Origin: Anaerolineales bacterium
GTDB lineage: Bacteria > Chloroflexota > Anaerolineae > Anaerolineales > UBA4823
Length of the DNA: 64,000 nt
NCBI GenBank assembly: GCA_020060465.1
Contig: JAGVAD010000026.1
Span: 62,001 to 126,000, forward strand
Direction: 5' to 3'
Position 1 is the first letter of the stretch. Every line of letters starts with the position of its first letter. Below, piece by piece: positions 54,335 through 62,705 of the stretch. A model generated the notes under the pieces. The model made no database searches, was not told the DNA's origin, and worked only from the letters and a program-made list of their open reading frames with translations. The position numbers and the translations under genes are program-made.

Positions 54335-54386
54335 CCGTAATGCGTAATCCAGACCCAACCTGTCGGCGGAGGATTACGCATTACGG
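54335..54386 (-). repeat. 16-bp perfect inverted repeat between gap and pgk
   Basis: CCGTAATGCGTAATCC (54335-54350) and GGATTACGCATTACGG (54371-54386) with a 20-base loop. The stem is very stable. It lies in the 105-base gap of the gap-pgk unit and could set the ratio of the two products, or be a small mobile repeat. Confidence 0.65.
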
Positions 54387-54412
54387 TCTTTCCCGCAGAT
54401 CTTTTCGATGAA

Positions 54413-55468
54413 CTAGAGATATTTTGCCATCAGCGCAGCCAAATCAGCGGTGCGCACCGAATAACCCCATTCGTTGTCATACCAGGCCACAATCTTGACC
54501 AGGGTACCGGCTTCTTTGCCCAACACGGAGGTGAATGGCAAATCTACGATGGAGCTACGCGAATCGCCCTTATAGTCCATGCTCACCAGGGGTTCGTCTT
54601 CCGCGCCCAAAATGCCCTTCAAAGCACCGGCAGCAGCGTCGCGGTAATCCTGGCGCAGTTGTTCGGTTGTGGTAGGTGTCGCCAATTCGGCGGTCAGGTC
54701 AATCACCGAAACAGTGGGGGTGGGCACACGCAAAGCATAGCCGTCCAGTTTGCCAGCCAGGTCGGGGATTACTAACTTGATAGCCTTGGCCGCGCCCGTG
54801 GTAGTGGGAATAATATTCATCGCAGCGGCACGCGCCCGGCGTAAGTCGCTGTGCGGCAGATCCAAGATTTTCTGGTCGTTGGTATACGAGTGAATGGTGG
54901 TCATGAAACCACGCAACACCTTATATTTATCATGAATGACCTTGACTGCTGGCGCCAGGCCATTGGTAGTGCAGGAAGCGTTCGACACAACGTGATGTTT
55001 GGCTGGGTCATACATTTGGTCATTCACGCCCAGCACAATGGTCAAGTCTTCGCCTTCCGCGGGCGCGGAAATGATGACCTTTTTGGCGCCGCCCTTGGTG
55101 ATGTGATTTTCGGCGCCCTTCACCATCTTGCCTTTCTTGTTCACACCGTCGCTTTTCACTGTGAAGATGCCGGTGCTTTCAATCACGATCTCAACCCCCA
55201 GGTCACCCCAGGGAATGTTGGCCGGGTCGGTCTCTTTGAAAGCCTTGATGGGTTTTCCATCCACGAGCAACACATCATCTTTCACCTCGATTTGACCATC
55301 GAAACGGCCATAGTTCGAGTCGTATTTCAGCAAATGCGCCATCGTCTTAAGATCGCCAATATCATTGAAAGCTACCACTTCCAAAGCGCCGGAGTGGAAA
55401 TCGCGAATCGCCTTCAATACCTGCCGTCCAATGCGGCCAAATCCGTTAATGCCTACTTTGACTGTCAT
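54413..55468 (-). CDS. gap: Glyceraldehyde-3-phosphate dehydrogenase, type I
   Basis: A 351-residue enzyme. [14 protein letters not shown] starts the NAD domain; [12 protein letters not shown] contains the catalytic Cys and the partner His lies downstream in the catalytic domain. GGAGG seven bases before ATG 55468 makes this the start; the frame is open far upstream but the extra residues are not family sequence. It is the first glycolytic gene, after yvcK. Confidence 0.95.
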   Translation of the reverse strand: MTVKVGINGFGRIGRQVLKAIRDFHSGALEVVAFNDIGDLKTMAHLLKYDSNYGRFDGQIEVKDDVLLVDGKPIKAFKETDPANIPWGDLGVEIVIESTGIFTVKSDGVNKKGKMVKGAENHITKGGAKKVIISAPAEGEDLTIVLGVNDQMYDPAKHHVVSNASCTTNGLAPAVKVIHDKYKVLRGFMTTIHSYTNDQKILDLPHSDLRRARAAAMNIIPTTTGAAKAIKLVIPDLAGKLDGYALRVPTPTVSVIDLTAELATPTTTEQLRQDYRDAAAGALKGILGAEDEPLVSMDYKGDSRSSIVDLPFTSVLGKEAGTLVKIVAWYDNEWGYSVRTADLAALMAKYL

Positions 55469-55516
55469 TTTGATCCTCCGTAAAAGGTATTTGAATATGA
55501 GCTTTTGATTTTTTAC

Positions 55517-55543
55517 TGCCTGTGCCGTAGAGACACGCAGGCA
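55517..55543. repeat. Inverted repeat between yvcK and gap
   Basis: TGCCTGTG and CACGCAGGCA pair with one bulged base around CCGTAGAGA. It resembles the widespread GTAGAGACACGC-type intergenic repeat. The T run lies on the wrong side for a terminator of yvcK. Confidence 0.45.
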
Positions 55544-55560
55544 ATTGTGGTTAATCTGAC

Positions 55561-56898
55561 TTATTCTACCAAAGGCCCGGTTCGTTCTTGATATAAATCC
55601 ATAATAACCTGAGCCAGCTTCTGCGAGTCGTGTCGCCAGGGATAGAGCGAATCGATCAAATCCGCCTGATAGAGGCGGTAATCTTCTGATAAATCCGGCT
55701 CGACTCGCACCCATTCCACGCCATTGGGTAACTTGGCGCTGTAATTGGAATTGGCAATAGCAATATCAAAGATGCTTCCTGATACATGGTCTTCGATGAC
55801 CCGGATGTGGTCGCCGCATTGATAACCATTGGTCTCACCGCGTTCCGTCGCCACATTGCACACAAACAACTTTAGCGCCCGGCTGGCGCGGATCGCTTCA
55901 CACAAATCCGGCACCAGCAGATTGGGCAGAATACTGGTATAGAGGCTGCCAGGCCCAATGACGATCAGCTCCGCTGCCAGCACAGCCTGGATCGCCTGGG
56001 GAAATGCCGAAGGATTGCTCGGCTCCAGCCACACATGACGAACTCTACCATTGCTCTTGGGAATCTGACTTTCTCCTTGAACGCGCACCTCGGCGGCGGC
56101 ATGCGGCAGCATTACATCTGCTGCGAGATGCACATCATGAAGCGTTGATGGCAGCACGCGTCCGCGCACTGCCAATACCCGACCCGACTCAGCCACCGCG
56201 GCTTCAAAACTGCCTGTGATTTCAGCCAGAGCGGTGATAAACAAGTTGCCAAAAGAATGCCCTTCCAGACCGCTCTCGCCTTCTGGAAAACGATATTGAA
56301 AGAGCTGGGCGATCAAGGCTTCATTATCGGAAAGAGCCGCCAGACAGTTGCGAATATCACCAGGGGGTAAGATGCCGATCTCGCGCCGCAGCCTTCCCGA
56401 CGAACCGCCGTCATCGGCTACGGTTACAATCGCCGTGATATTATGGGAATACTCCTTTAAACCACGCAGCAAGCTGGCCAGTCCATGGCCTCCGCCAATG
56501 GCTACGATGCGCGGCCCACGCTCGCGCTGGCGATGCTGACGCAGCGTATCTGCCAAACGGTGCCCCGGGCGGATAAACGGGCTGATGATCGAACGGTTCA
56601 ACTCCCAAATGCCAATCCAGATCAGGCTGACGCCGATCCCGCCGAAGATCAATATCCGCAATGGCCGGGGCAAAAAACGCAAGGAGGCTGCTGAAATCGC
56701 CGGCAACCACCAGGTATCTGGCGCATTGCGGTAGAGATCGAGGATCAGAATGCCAAACCCTACCCCCAGTAAAGTAATGCCTAGCAGAATCATCAAATAC
56801 CAGCGCTTGACCCCCAAACCTGGTTTCAGCCATGCCAGATAATGGCGCAACCTCTCCGCGAGAGAAAGGCGCGCCGCCGACTTATGCGCGTGATTCAT
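55561..56898 (-). CDS. yvcK: YvcK/CofD-like protein (gluconeogenesis factor family) with membrane anchor
   Basis: A 445-residue protein. Two N-terminal membrane helices (about 35-100) precede a CofD-like domain: [33 protein letters not shown] (two conserved segments near 130-170), and [12 protein letters not shown]. YvcK of Bacillus binds UDP-sugars and controls cell shape on gluconeogenic carbon. The extra helices are common in some lineages. The -35/-10 promoter just upstream would give an almost leaderless mRNA. Confidence 0.9.
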   Translation of the reverse strand: MNHAHKSAARLSLAERLRHYLAWLKPGLGVKRWYLMILLGITLLGVGFGILILDLYRNAPDTWWLPAISAASLRFLPRPLRILIFGGIGVSLIWIGIWELNRSIISPFIRPGHRLADTLRQHRQRERGPRIVAIGGGHGLASLLRGLKEYSHNITAIVTVADDGGSSGRLRREIGILPPGDIRNCLAALSDNEALIAQLFQYRFPEGESGLEGHSFGNLFITALAEITGSFEAAVAESGRVLAVRGRVLPSTLHDVHLAADVMLPHAAAEVRVQGESQIPKSNGRVRHVWLEPSNPSAFPQAIQAVLAAELIVIGPGSLYTSILPNLLVPDLCEAIRASRALKLFVCNVATERGETNGYQCGDHIRVIEDHVSGSIFDIAIANSNYSAKLPNGVEWVRVEPDLSEDYRLYQADLIDSLYPWRHDSQKLAQVIMDLYQERTGPLVE

Positions 56899-56909
56899 GC
56901 CAATGATAC

Positions 56910-56938
56910 ATGATAGCAGCGAATGAAGGACTCGTCAA
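56910..56938 (-). promoter_or_regulatory. Promoter of yvcK
   Basis: Minus-strand TTGACG (56938-56933), 17-base spacer, TATCAT (56915-56910). The start codon lies 11 bases after the -10. One of the clearest -35/-10 pairs here, divergent from the recJ promoter. Confidence 0.65.
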
Positions 56939-57095
56939 CCTGAATAACTTCTTAATTCTTGATGGCTTTCGACGATCAGATGTAAATCGCCTCTCTTCTC
57001 GACATTGGGCGGAATAGGGAAGACCCTGCGCCAGATAGGTCTAAATTCATACGAAATGGTGGATTGTACCTTGAATAACGAAGCTGCCTAAACTG

Positions 57096-57104
57096 TGCTA
57101 TACT
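57096..57104 (+). promoter_or_regulatory. Extended -10 promoter of recJ
   Basis: TGCTATACT (TG, one base, TATACT) ends seven bases before the ATG at 57112. There is no room for a ribosome site, so the transcript is probably leaderless. Confidence 0.65.
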
Positions 57105-57111
57105 TTTCGCA

Positions 57112-58803
57112 ATGCAGCCCTCAACAACCAAAGACTGGCATATCGCCGAACAAATCCCTCCAGACGTAGATCGTGCATTGCAACGGTTTCCACCGTTGCT
57201 ACGCCAGATTCTGCATAACCGAAGTTACGACAGCGAAGATGAGGCGCTTAAGTATCTGGAAGCGCGCCCACCGCAAGGCAACCAGCCAGAAAATCTGTTG
57301 GGACTGGCTGCCGCGGTTGACCGCATACGCCATGCTATTCGGCGTCAGGAACGCATTGCCATCTACGGAGATTACGACGCTGATGGCGTCACCGCCGCAG
57401 CCCTACTCACGCAGGCACTGCGCCGTTTAGAAGCGGATGTGCGCCCTTATATCCCTAATCGGTTCGACGAAGGCTATGGGCTCAACAACGAAGCCCTGGA
57501 CGTGCTGCGCGATGAAGGCGTTCGTTTGGTAATCACAGTAGATTGCGGTATGCGCTCGAATCGTGAGGCTGAGCACGCCAGAGAAATTGGCCTCGACTTA
57601 ATCATCACCGATCACCACACCCCCGGAGTGGAAGAACTACCCGCCATTGCCGTAATCAACCCCAAACAACCCGGCGATGCTTATCCAGATAAAAATCTTG
57701 CCGGGGTGGGTATCGCGTATAAACTCGCCTGCGCCCTGCTTGGAGAGACAGAAGGCGTTGGCGCAGAAGAATTCCTGGATCTGGTCGCCCTGGGAACCGT
57801 GACCGATCTGGCGTCGCTAACTGGCGAAAATCGCTTTCTGGTGCGAGAGGGGATAAAATGGTTGCGTCAGCCGCGCCGCCAGGGCGTGTACTCGCTGATT
57901 AACGTGGCGCAAGTTGCTTCACAGCAAATCACTGCCGAAGCGATCAGCTTTATCCTGGGTCCCCGGCTCAACGCCGCCGGGCGGCTGGATTCGGCCATGG
58001 CAGCGCTGGAATTGCTGCTGGCGACCGAGATCTCGGAAGCCGCCGGTCTGGCGCAAATCCTGGATAACCATAACCGCGAACGCCAGCAGCTTACCCGCCA
58101 GATACAGACTCAAGCGGAGCAAATCGCGCTTGAAAAAGATCCGCAAGCCTTGCTGCTCTTTGCAGTGGACGAAAGTTTCAACCCTGGCGTGGTTGGTTTA
58201 GCCGCCTCGCGCCTCACCGAGCAATATTATCGTCCGGCGATCGTCGCTCATCGCGGCGACGAATTCACCCGCGGCTCATGCCGCAGCATCCCAGAGTTTC
58301 ATATTACACAGGCGCTTGATCGCTGCGCCGACCTGCTGGTGCGTCACGGCGGCCATGCGGCGGCTGCCGGCTTCACAGTGCGCAACGAACACCTGGATGA
58401 ACTGAAACAAAGGTTAGTTGAAATCGCCCAGGAACAATTGGGGCAACAAGACCTGCGACCGCGATTAAAGGCAGACGCCGTCGTGCCTCTTTCTGAGATG
58501 CGTCCAGATCTGCTGCCGATGCTCGCCTGGCTACAGCCCACTGGGATCGGCAATCCGCCAGCAGTTTTCGTTTCCCAAAACTTAAAGGTGCTGCGCAGTA
58601 AAACTGTAGGCAAAGATGGCGCGCATCTTAAGCTGACTGTCAGCGATGGGCGCATCACCTACGACGCCATTGCCTTCCGTCAAGGACACTGGCAAGTAAA
58701 CATGCCCGCTTATGTGGACTTGATGTACCAACTGGAAGTCAACGAGTACAACGGTCAAAGAGTATTGCAATTAAACGTGCGCGATCTAAAACCTTCCCAA
58801 TAA
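57112..58803 (+). CDS. recJ: Single-stranded-DNA exonuclease RecJ
   Basis: A 563-residue 5'-3' exonuclease of recombination and repair. DHH-family motifs: YGDYDADGVT (85-94), VDCGMRSN, ITDHHTPG and the DHHA1 motif RHGGHAAAAGFTV; a C-terminal OB fold follows (about 450-560). Length is near E. coli RecJ (577). It converges with the GT2 gene, with 8 bases between. Confidence 0.95.
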   Translation: MQPSTTKDWHIAEQIPPDVDRALQRFPPLLRQILHNRSYDSEDEALKYLEARPPQGNQPENLLGLAAAVDRIRHAIRRQERIAIYGDYDADGVTAAALLTQALRRLEADVRPYIPNRFDEGYGLNNEALDVLRDEGVRLVITVDCGMRSNREAEHAREIGLDLIITDHHTPGVEELPAIAVINPKQPGDAYPDKNLAGVGIAYKLACALLGETEGVGAEEFLDLVALGTVTDLASLTGENRFLVREGIKWLRQPRRQGVYSLINVAQVASQQITAEAISFILGPRLNAAGRLDSAMAALELLLATEISEAAGLAQILDNHNRERQQLTRQIQTQAEQIALEKDPQALLLFAVDESFNPGVVGLAASRLTEQYYRPAIVAHRGDEFTRGSCRSIPEFHITQALDRCADLLVRHGGHAAAAGFTVRNEHLDELKQRLVEIAQEQLGQQDLRPRLKADAVVPLSEMRPDLLPMLAWLQPTGIGNPPAVFVSQNLKVLRSKTVGKDGAHLKLTVSDGRITYDAIAFRQGHWQVNMPAYVDLMYQLEVNEYNGQRVLQLNVRDLKPSQ

Positions 58804-58811
58804 ATGATGTC

Positions 58812-59495
58812 CTAATCCACGACGCGATATTTCACCAGCGTCCACACTGCTTCAAAAGCATCCTTTAGCTTAATCTTTTTGCCCTCGCTGTAGTCTCTGG
58901 GATTGAAGGTGATTGGCACCTCAAAGATGCGCACCTTGCGTTTGAGGATTTTTGCAGTAAATTCGGGCTCGAAGTCAAAGCGGCGGGCGTGGATGGTCAT
59001 GCCATCTACAACGCTGCGCCGGAATACTTTATAGCCGGTTTCCATGTCGGTGAGAATATTGTTATAAAGGATATTGGTCATCAGAGTGAGCATCTTATTG
59101 GCGACCATGTGCCAGAACATCACCGGGCGGCGTGGAGCGCCCAGAAATCTTGAGCCATAAACCACATCCGCCAATCCTTCTTCAATTGGCTTGAGCAGCG
59201 CCGGGTATTCACGCGGGTCATATTCCAAGTCGGCGTCTTGAATAATAATAACGTCCCCTTTGGCGGCGCGAATGCCGCTGACGACCGCGGCGCCTTTGCC
59301 CTGATTGCGCTCATGGAATATGACGCGCGCTTCTCCTTGTTGATCCAATTCCCTCAAGATTTCACGCGTGCCATCCGTAGAGCCGTCGTCCACCACTAAA
59401 ATCTCTTTTGCCAGCCCAGTCTTTTTCACTCGACGGATAATTTCCTGGATGGTCTGCACTTCGTTATAAGCAGGAATAATGACGGTAATATCCAT
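58812..59495 (-). CDS. GT2 glycosyltransferase, dolichol-phosphate mannosyltransferase-like
   Basis: A 227-residue GT-A enzyme. [28 protein letters not shown] and QDADLEYDP (DxD) are intact; the C terminus lacks the membrane helices of some DPM proteins. It likely transfers a sugar from a nucleotide sugar to polyprenyl phosphate, which could feed GT-C enzymes such as the one at 44252. Confidence 0.9.
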   Translation of the reverse strand: MDITVIIPAYNEVQTIQEIIRRVKKTGLAKEILVVDDGSTDGTREILRELDQQGEARVIFHERNQGKGAAVVSGIRAAKGDVIIIQDADLEYDPREYPALLKPIEEGLADVVYGSRFLGAPRRPVMFWHMVANKMLTLMTNILYNNILTDMETGYKVFRRSVVDGMTIHARRFDFEPEFTAKILKRKVRIFEVPITFNPRDYSEGKKIKLKDAFEAVWTLVKYRVVD

Positions 59496-59542
59496 GTTTT
59501 TTGCCGCAGGCGCCCTTTCCGGTTTCGTTGTTGAGTATTTAG

Positions 59543-59550
59543 ATTATAAT
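59543..59550. promoter_or_regulatory. Overlapping divergent -10 boxes
   Basis: ATTATAAT reads as TATAAT on both strands (59545-59550 on plus, 59548-59543 on minus). It lies between the GT2 gene and the AAA ATPase gene and could serve both, making the two genes mutually exclusive in initiation. Confidence 0.5.
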
Positions 59551-59606
59551 CCTGAATGTATCGCGCCTGGCAAATCAACGAGCAAGCCAGACCGGGAGAT
59601 GGAACG

Positions 59607-60977
59607 ATGAATCCTGGAAAAACGACCAAAGGTGTGGAATTAATGAACCCGCGTGAAGCAATGGGGCAGGAGCTTTTTGTACCGCCACCAGTGACCCGCG
59701 TGGAAGATACTGGGTTATCCAGCCTGTGGCTGCAAGACCTGGCATTGAAAATCCTGTACTACCAGGGGTATCTGACCGGTTTTAAAATTGCCGACGCCCT
59801 GGCGCTGCCATTCACCGGATTAGTAGATCAGATTGTAGAGATCTTGAAGCGCGAAAAACTCGTTGAGGTAAAAACTGCTCAACAAGGAGGATTGGGCGAG
59901 GGAGCGTATATTTACGGGCTGACCGGGCTGGGCATCCACCGCGCCCGCGAGGCGCTGGAGCGCAGCCAATACGCCGGTCCGGCGCCAGTGCCTCTCGAAG
60001 TATATAACCGCGCTCTGATTGCTCAAGCCCGACAACGCCTGGTCGTAAAAGATATAGATTTACGGCGGGTGTTGTCGCATCTGGTTCTTTCCGATCAAAT
60101 GTATCAGCGTATTGGCCCGGCGGTGAACTCGGGCACTTCGATCTTTTTCTTTGGCCCTCCAGGAAATGGAAAGACCTCTATCGCCCGCGCCATCGGCAGC
60201 CTGACACAAAACCAGACCATGTATATCCCCTACGCGCTCTACATTGACGGTCAGGTGGTCAAACTTTACGATGAAGTAAACCATCGCTGTGTAGCGGACG
60301 AATCACCCCACGCTGCTGGCACAGGCAGTCTGGGAACGGGCGGACTGCGCAACGCTCCACGTCGCGATATGCGCTGGGTGCGCATTCATCGCCCGTTTAT
60401 TGTTGTAGGCGGCGAATTGACGCTGGCTGGTCTGGATCTGGTTTTCGATGATGTGCACAAATTCTATGAGGCTCCCTTCCAGGTGAAAGCCAACGGCGGT
60501 ATCCTGCTGATAGATGATTTCGGCCGTCAACTGGTGCGTCCGAGGGACCTGTTAAACCGCTGGATCGTTCCGCTGGAAAACCGCATAGATTATCTGACCT
60601 TGCACACGGGTCGCAAAATCGAGGTACCCTTCGATGTTCTAGTGGTCTTTTCCACCAACCTGCCGCCGAAAGACCTGGTGGATGAAGCATTTCTGCGCCG
60701 ACTGCGGCACAAAATCGAAGTTTGCGACCCCAGTTACGATGAATATCGCGCCATTTTTAAGGATGTGGCCATCCAAAAGGGCGTGATCTACAACGACTCC
60801 GGACTGGCCTATCTGTTACAAGAATGGTACATCCGTCGCGGGCGCAAACTGCGCGCTTCACACCCGCGCGACTTATGCGACCAAATTCTGGATATCGCCC
60901 GTTATTTCAACGTCAGCCCTGAAATGACCACCGATATGATTGACCGCGCTGCCGCAGCATATTTCGTTGATTTATGA
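59607..60977 (+). CDS. AAA ATPase with N-terminal winged-helix-like region
   Basis: A 456-residue protein. ATG 59607 after GGGAG is preferred; ATGs at 59556 and 59643 are alternatives. Residues about 30-120 look like a winged helix. The AAA core has FFGPPGNGKTS (Walker A, about 195-205), ILLIDDFGRQ (Walker B), VVFSTNLPP (sensor 1) and a C-terminal lid. Conserved proteins of this type in several phyla have no settled function; no peptidase or secretion partner is adjacent. Confidence 0.83.
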   Translation: MNPGKTTKGVELMNPREAMGQELFVPPPVTRVEDTGLSSLWLQDLALKILYYQGYLTGFKIADALALPFTGLVDQIVEILKREKLVEVKTAQQGGLGEGAYIYGLTGLGIHRAREALERSQYAGPAPVPLEVYNRALIAQARQRLVVKDIDLRRVLSHLVLSDQMYQRIGPAVNSGTSIFFFGPPGNGKTSIARAIGSLTQNQTMYIPYALYIDGQVVKLYDEVNHRCVADESPHAAGTGSLGTGGLRNAPRRDMRWVRIHRPFIVVGGELTLAGLDLVFDDVHKFYEAPFQVKANGGILLIDDFGRQLVRPRDLLNRWIVPLENRIDYLTLHTGRKIEVPFDVLVVFSTNLPPKDLVDEAFLRRLRHKIEVCDPSYDEYRAIFKDVAIQKGVIYNDSGLAYLLQEWYIRRGRKLRASHPRDLCDQILDIARYFNVSPEMTTDMIDRAAAAYFVDL

Positions 60978-60998
60978 TTTGCGCTCGGAGCCTGGATC

Positions 60999-61790
60999 AT
61001 GAGCTTGAATGACCTGCCAAAACCAGCCATATTCGCCCACCGTGGGGCAAGTTGTTACGCGCCGGAAAACACCCTGGCAGCGTTCAAATTAGCTTTACAA
61101 CAAGGGGCGGATGGCATCGAATTGGACGCCAAACTCACCTCTGACGGGCATGTCGTGGTCATCCACGATCAAACAGTGGATCGCACCACGCCGCATCATG
61201 GCCGGGTGCGCGATTATCGTCTAAACGATCTGCGCAAGATGGACGCCGGCAGCCACTTCGACATCGCTTTCAAGGGCGAACCGATCCCCTCTTTGGATGA
61301 AGTCTTCCGCGCCGTGGGCCAGCTAACCTTCATCAACGTCGAGTTAACCAATTACGCCTCGCCGTTGGATGAATTGCCGCAGAAGGTGGCTGAATTGGTG
61401 CGTCAATATAAGCTCGGTCAGCGCGTGATGTTTTCATCTTTCAACCCAATCGCTTTGATCAGGATACGCCGCCTGATCCCAGAAGCGCCAATCGGATTGT
61501 TAGCATTTCCTGGCCGCAAGGGCGCGCTGGCGCGCTCGCGAATCGGCGGACTGCTCGCCTACCAGAGCCTGCACCCAGAAGCTAACGATGTCAGCCCTGG
61601 TCTGGTGAACCGAGTCCAGCGAGGCGGCGGCAAAGTATTTGTGTACACCGTCAATCGAGAGGAAGACATGCTGCGGTTGTTTGAAATGGGCGTAGATGGC
61701 ATCTTCACCGATGACCCGCTGCTGGGTCAAAAAGCAGCCCAAGAATTTCAACGAAAAACCGCCAACAGCCGAAGAGAAATCAAACAATAA
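60999..61790 (+). CDS. Glycerophosphodiester phosphodiesterase
   Basis: A 263-residue TIM-barrel enzyme. FAHRGASCYAPENT (12-25) with catalytic His14 and Arg15, GIELDAKLTSDG with the metal acids, and IHDQTVDRTT with the second His are all present. No signal peptide, so cytoplasmic. Releases glycerol 3-phosphate from deacylated lipids. GGAG lies eight bases before the ATG. Confidence 0.92.
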   Translation: MSLNDLPKPAIFAHRGASCYAPENTLAAFKLALQQGADGIELDAKLTSDGHVVVIHDQTVDRTTPHHGRVRDYRLNDLRKMDAGSHFDIAFKGEPIPSLDEVFRAVGQLTFINVELTNYASPLDELPQKVAELVRQYKLGQRVMFSSFNPIALIRIRRLIPEAPIGLLAFPGRKGALARSRIGGLLAYQSLHPEANDVSPGLVNRVQRGGGKVFVYTVNREEDMLRLFEMGVDGIFTDDPLLGQKAAQEFQRKTANSRREIKQ

Positions 61791-61829
61791 AACTGGAATC
61801 GCCCTTTAAAATTCACGCGAAGACCCCGA

Positions 61830-62693
61830 ATGGATATTACCCCGGATGAGATCATGGTGTTTTGTATGGCGCGCCAGGTGAAGGACGGCGAAATCGTCGC
61901 CCAAGGTCTGGCGACGCCGTTGGCGACCGCGGCGTATCTTTTGGCGCGCTATACGCACGCGCCTAATCTTTACTTCACATCAGCCATCGGTCAGGGCATC
62001 TGCCGCCAGCCTGCACCTCTGGGCCTGACAACCATTGAAAGCTTGTGGTTGGATCGCTCGATGAACAACGTAGGATTCGTACGCGCCGCAGCGGACATGT
62101 TACCGCGTCTGCGCCCCAAAGAATTCTTTCGCCCGGCGCAGGTGGACGCGGCAGGCAATTTCAATAACCTTGCTTTTGGCAAAAATTACCGCCGCCCCAG
62201 GTTGCGCCTGCCAGGTTCTGGCGGCATCCCCGATGTAACGACTTTCATTGACGATATCTATCTATATGTACCGCGCCATACACGCCTCACCTTCACGCCT
62301 CACCTGGATTTTCTTTCCGGCCTGGGTCACCATCCAGCGCGGCGCAGAGGCGCCGGGCCGCGCTACCTGGTCAGCGATCTGGGACAATTCGATTTTTATA
62401 CTGCCCCATCTGGAGAGAAACGAATGCGCCTCATCAGTTATCATCCAGGTGTGAACGTGGCGCAAATCCAGGCGCATACGGGTTTTGAACTTCTGGTAGC
62501 AGCGGACGTTTGCGAAACTCCTATGCCCAGCGCGGAGGAATTGCGCTTGCTACGCGAAGAAATTGACCCGCTTGGCATTCGGCGGTTGGAGGCCCTCAGC
62601 GGCGCTGCGCGGCGGGACCTGTTGCGGCAAATCCTTTCCGCTGAAAAGCGGTTCAGCCGACAAGTATCCAATTTTAGCAATGAAAAAATGTAA
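61830..62693 (+). CDS. CoA-transferase family I beta-like subunit (GctB/IpdB-like)
   Basis: A 287-residue protein. VAQGLATPLATAAYLLARYTHAPNLYF (in parts around 24-50) and FIDDIYLYVPRHTRLTF are typical of the beta subunit of glutaconate/3-oxoacid CoA-transferases. The catalytic Glu of true transferases is not visible in the segment LYFTSAIGQG. In IpdB of Mycobacterium it is also lost and the enzyme opens a steroid ring. No alpha subunit gene is adjacent, which is unusual. Confidence 0.78.
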   Translation: MDITPDEIMVFCMARQVKDGEIVAQGLATPLATAAYLLARYTHAPNLYFTSAIGQGICRQPAPLGLTTIESLWLDRSMNNVGFVRAAADMLPRLRPKEFFRPAQVDAAGNFNNLAFGKNYRRPRLRLPGSGGIPDVTTFIDDIYLYVPRHTRLTFTPHLDFLSGLGHHPARRRGAGPRYLVSDLGQFDFYTAPSGEKRMRLISYHPGVNVAQIQAHTGFELLVAADVCETPMPSAEELRLLREEIDPLGIRRLEALSGAARRDLLRQILSAEKRFSRQVSNFSNEKM

Positions 62694-62705
62694 TAAATCT
62701 GAACT

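Noticed and set aside
55517-55543. Intrinsic terminator of yvcK
   Set aside because: The stem is fair, but on the minus strand it is followed by A residues, not T, so it does not fit a terminator.
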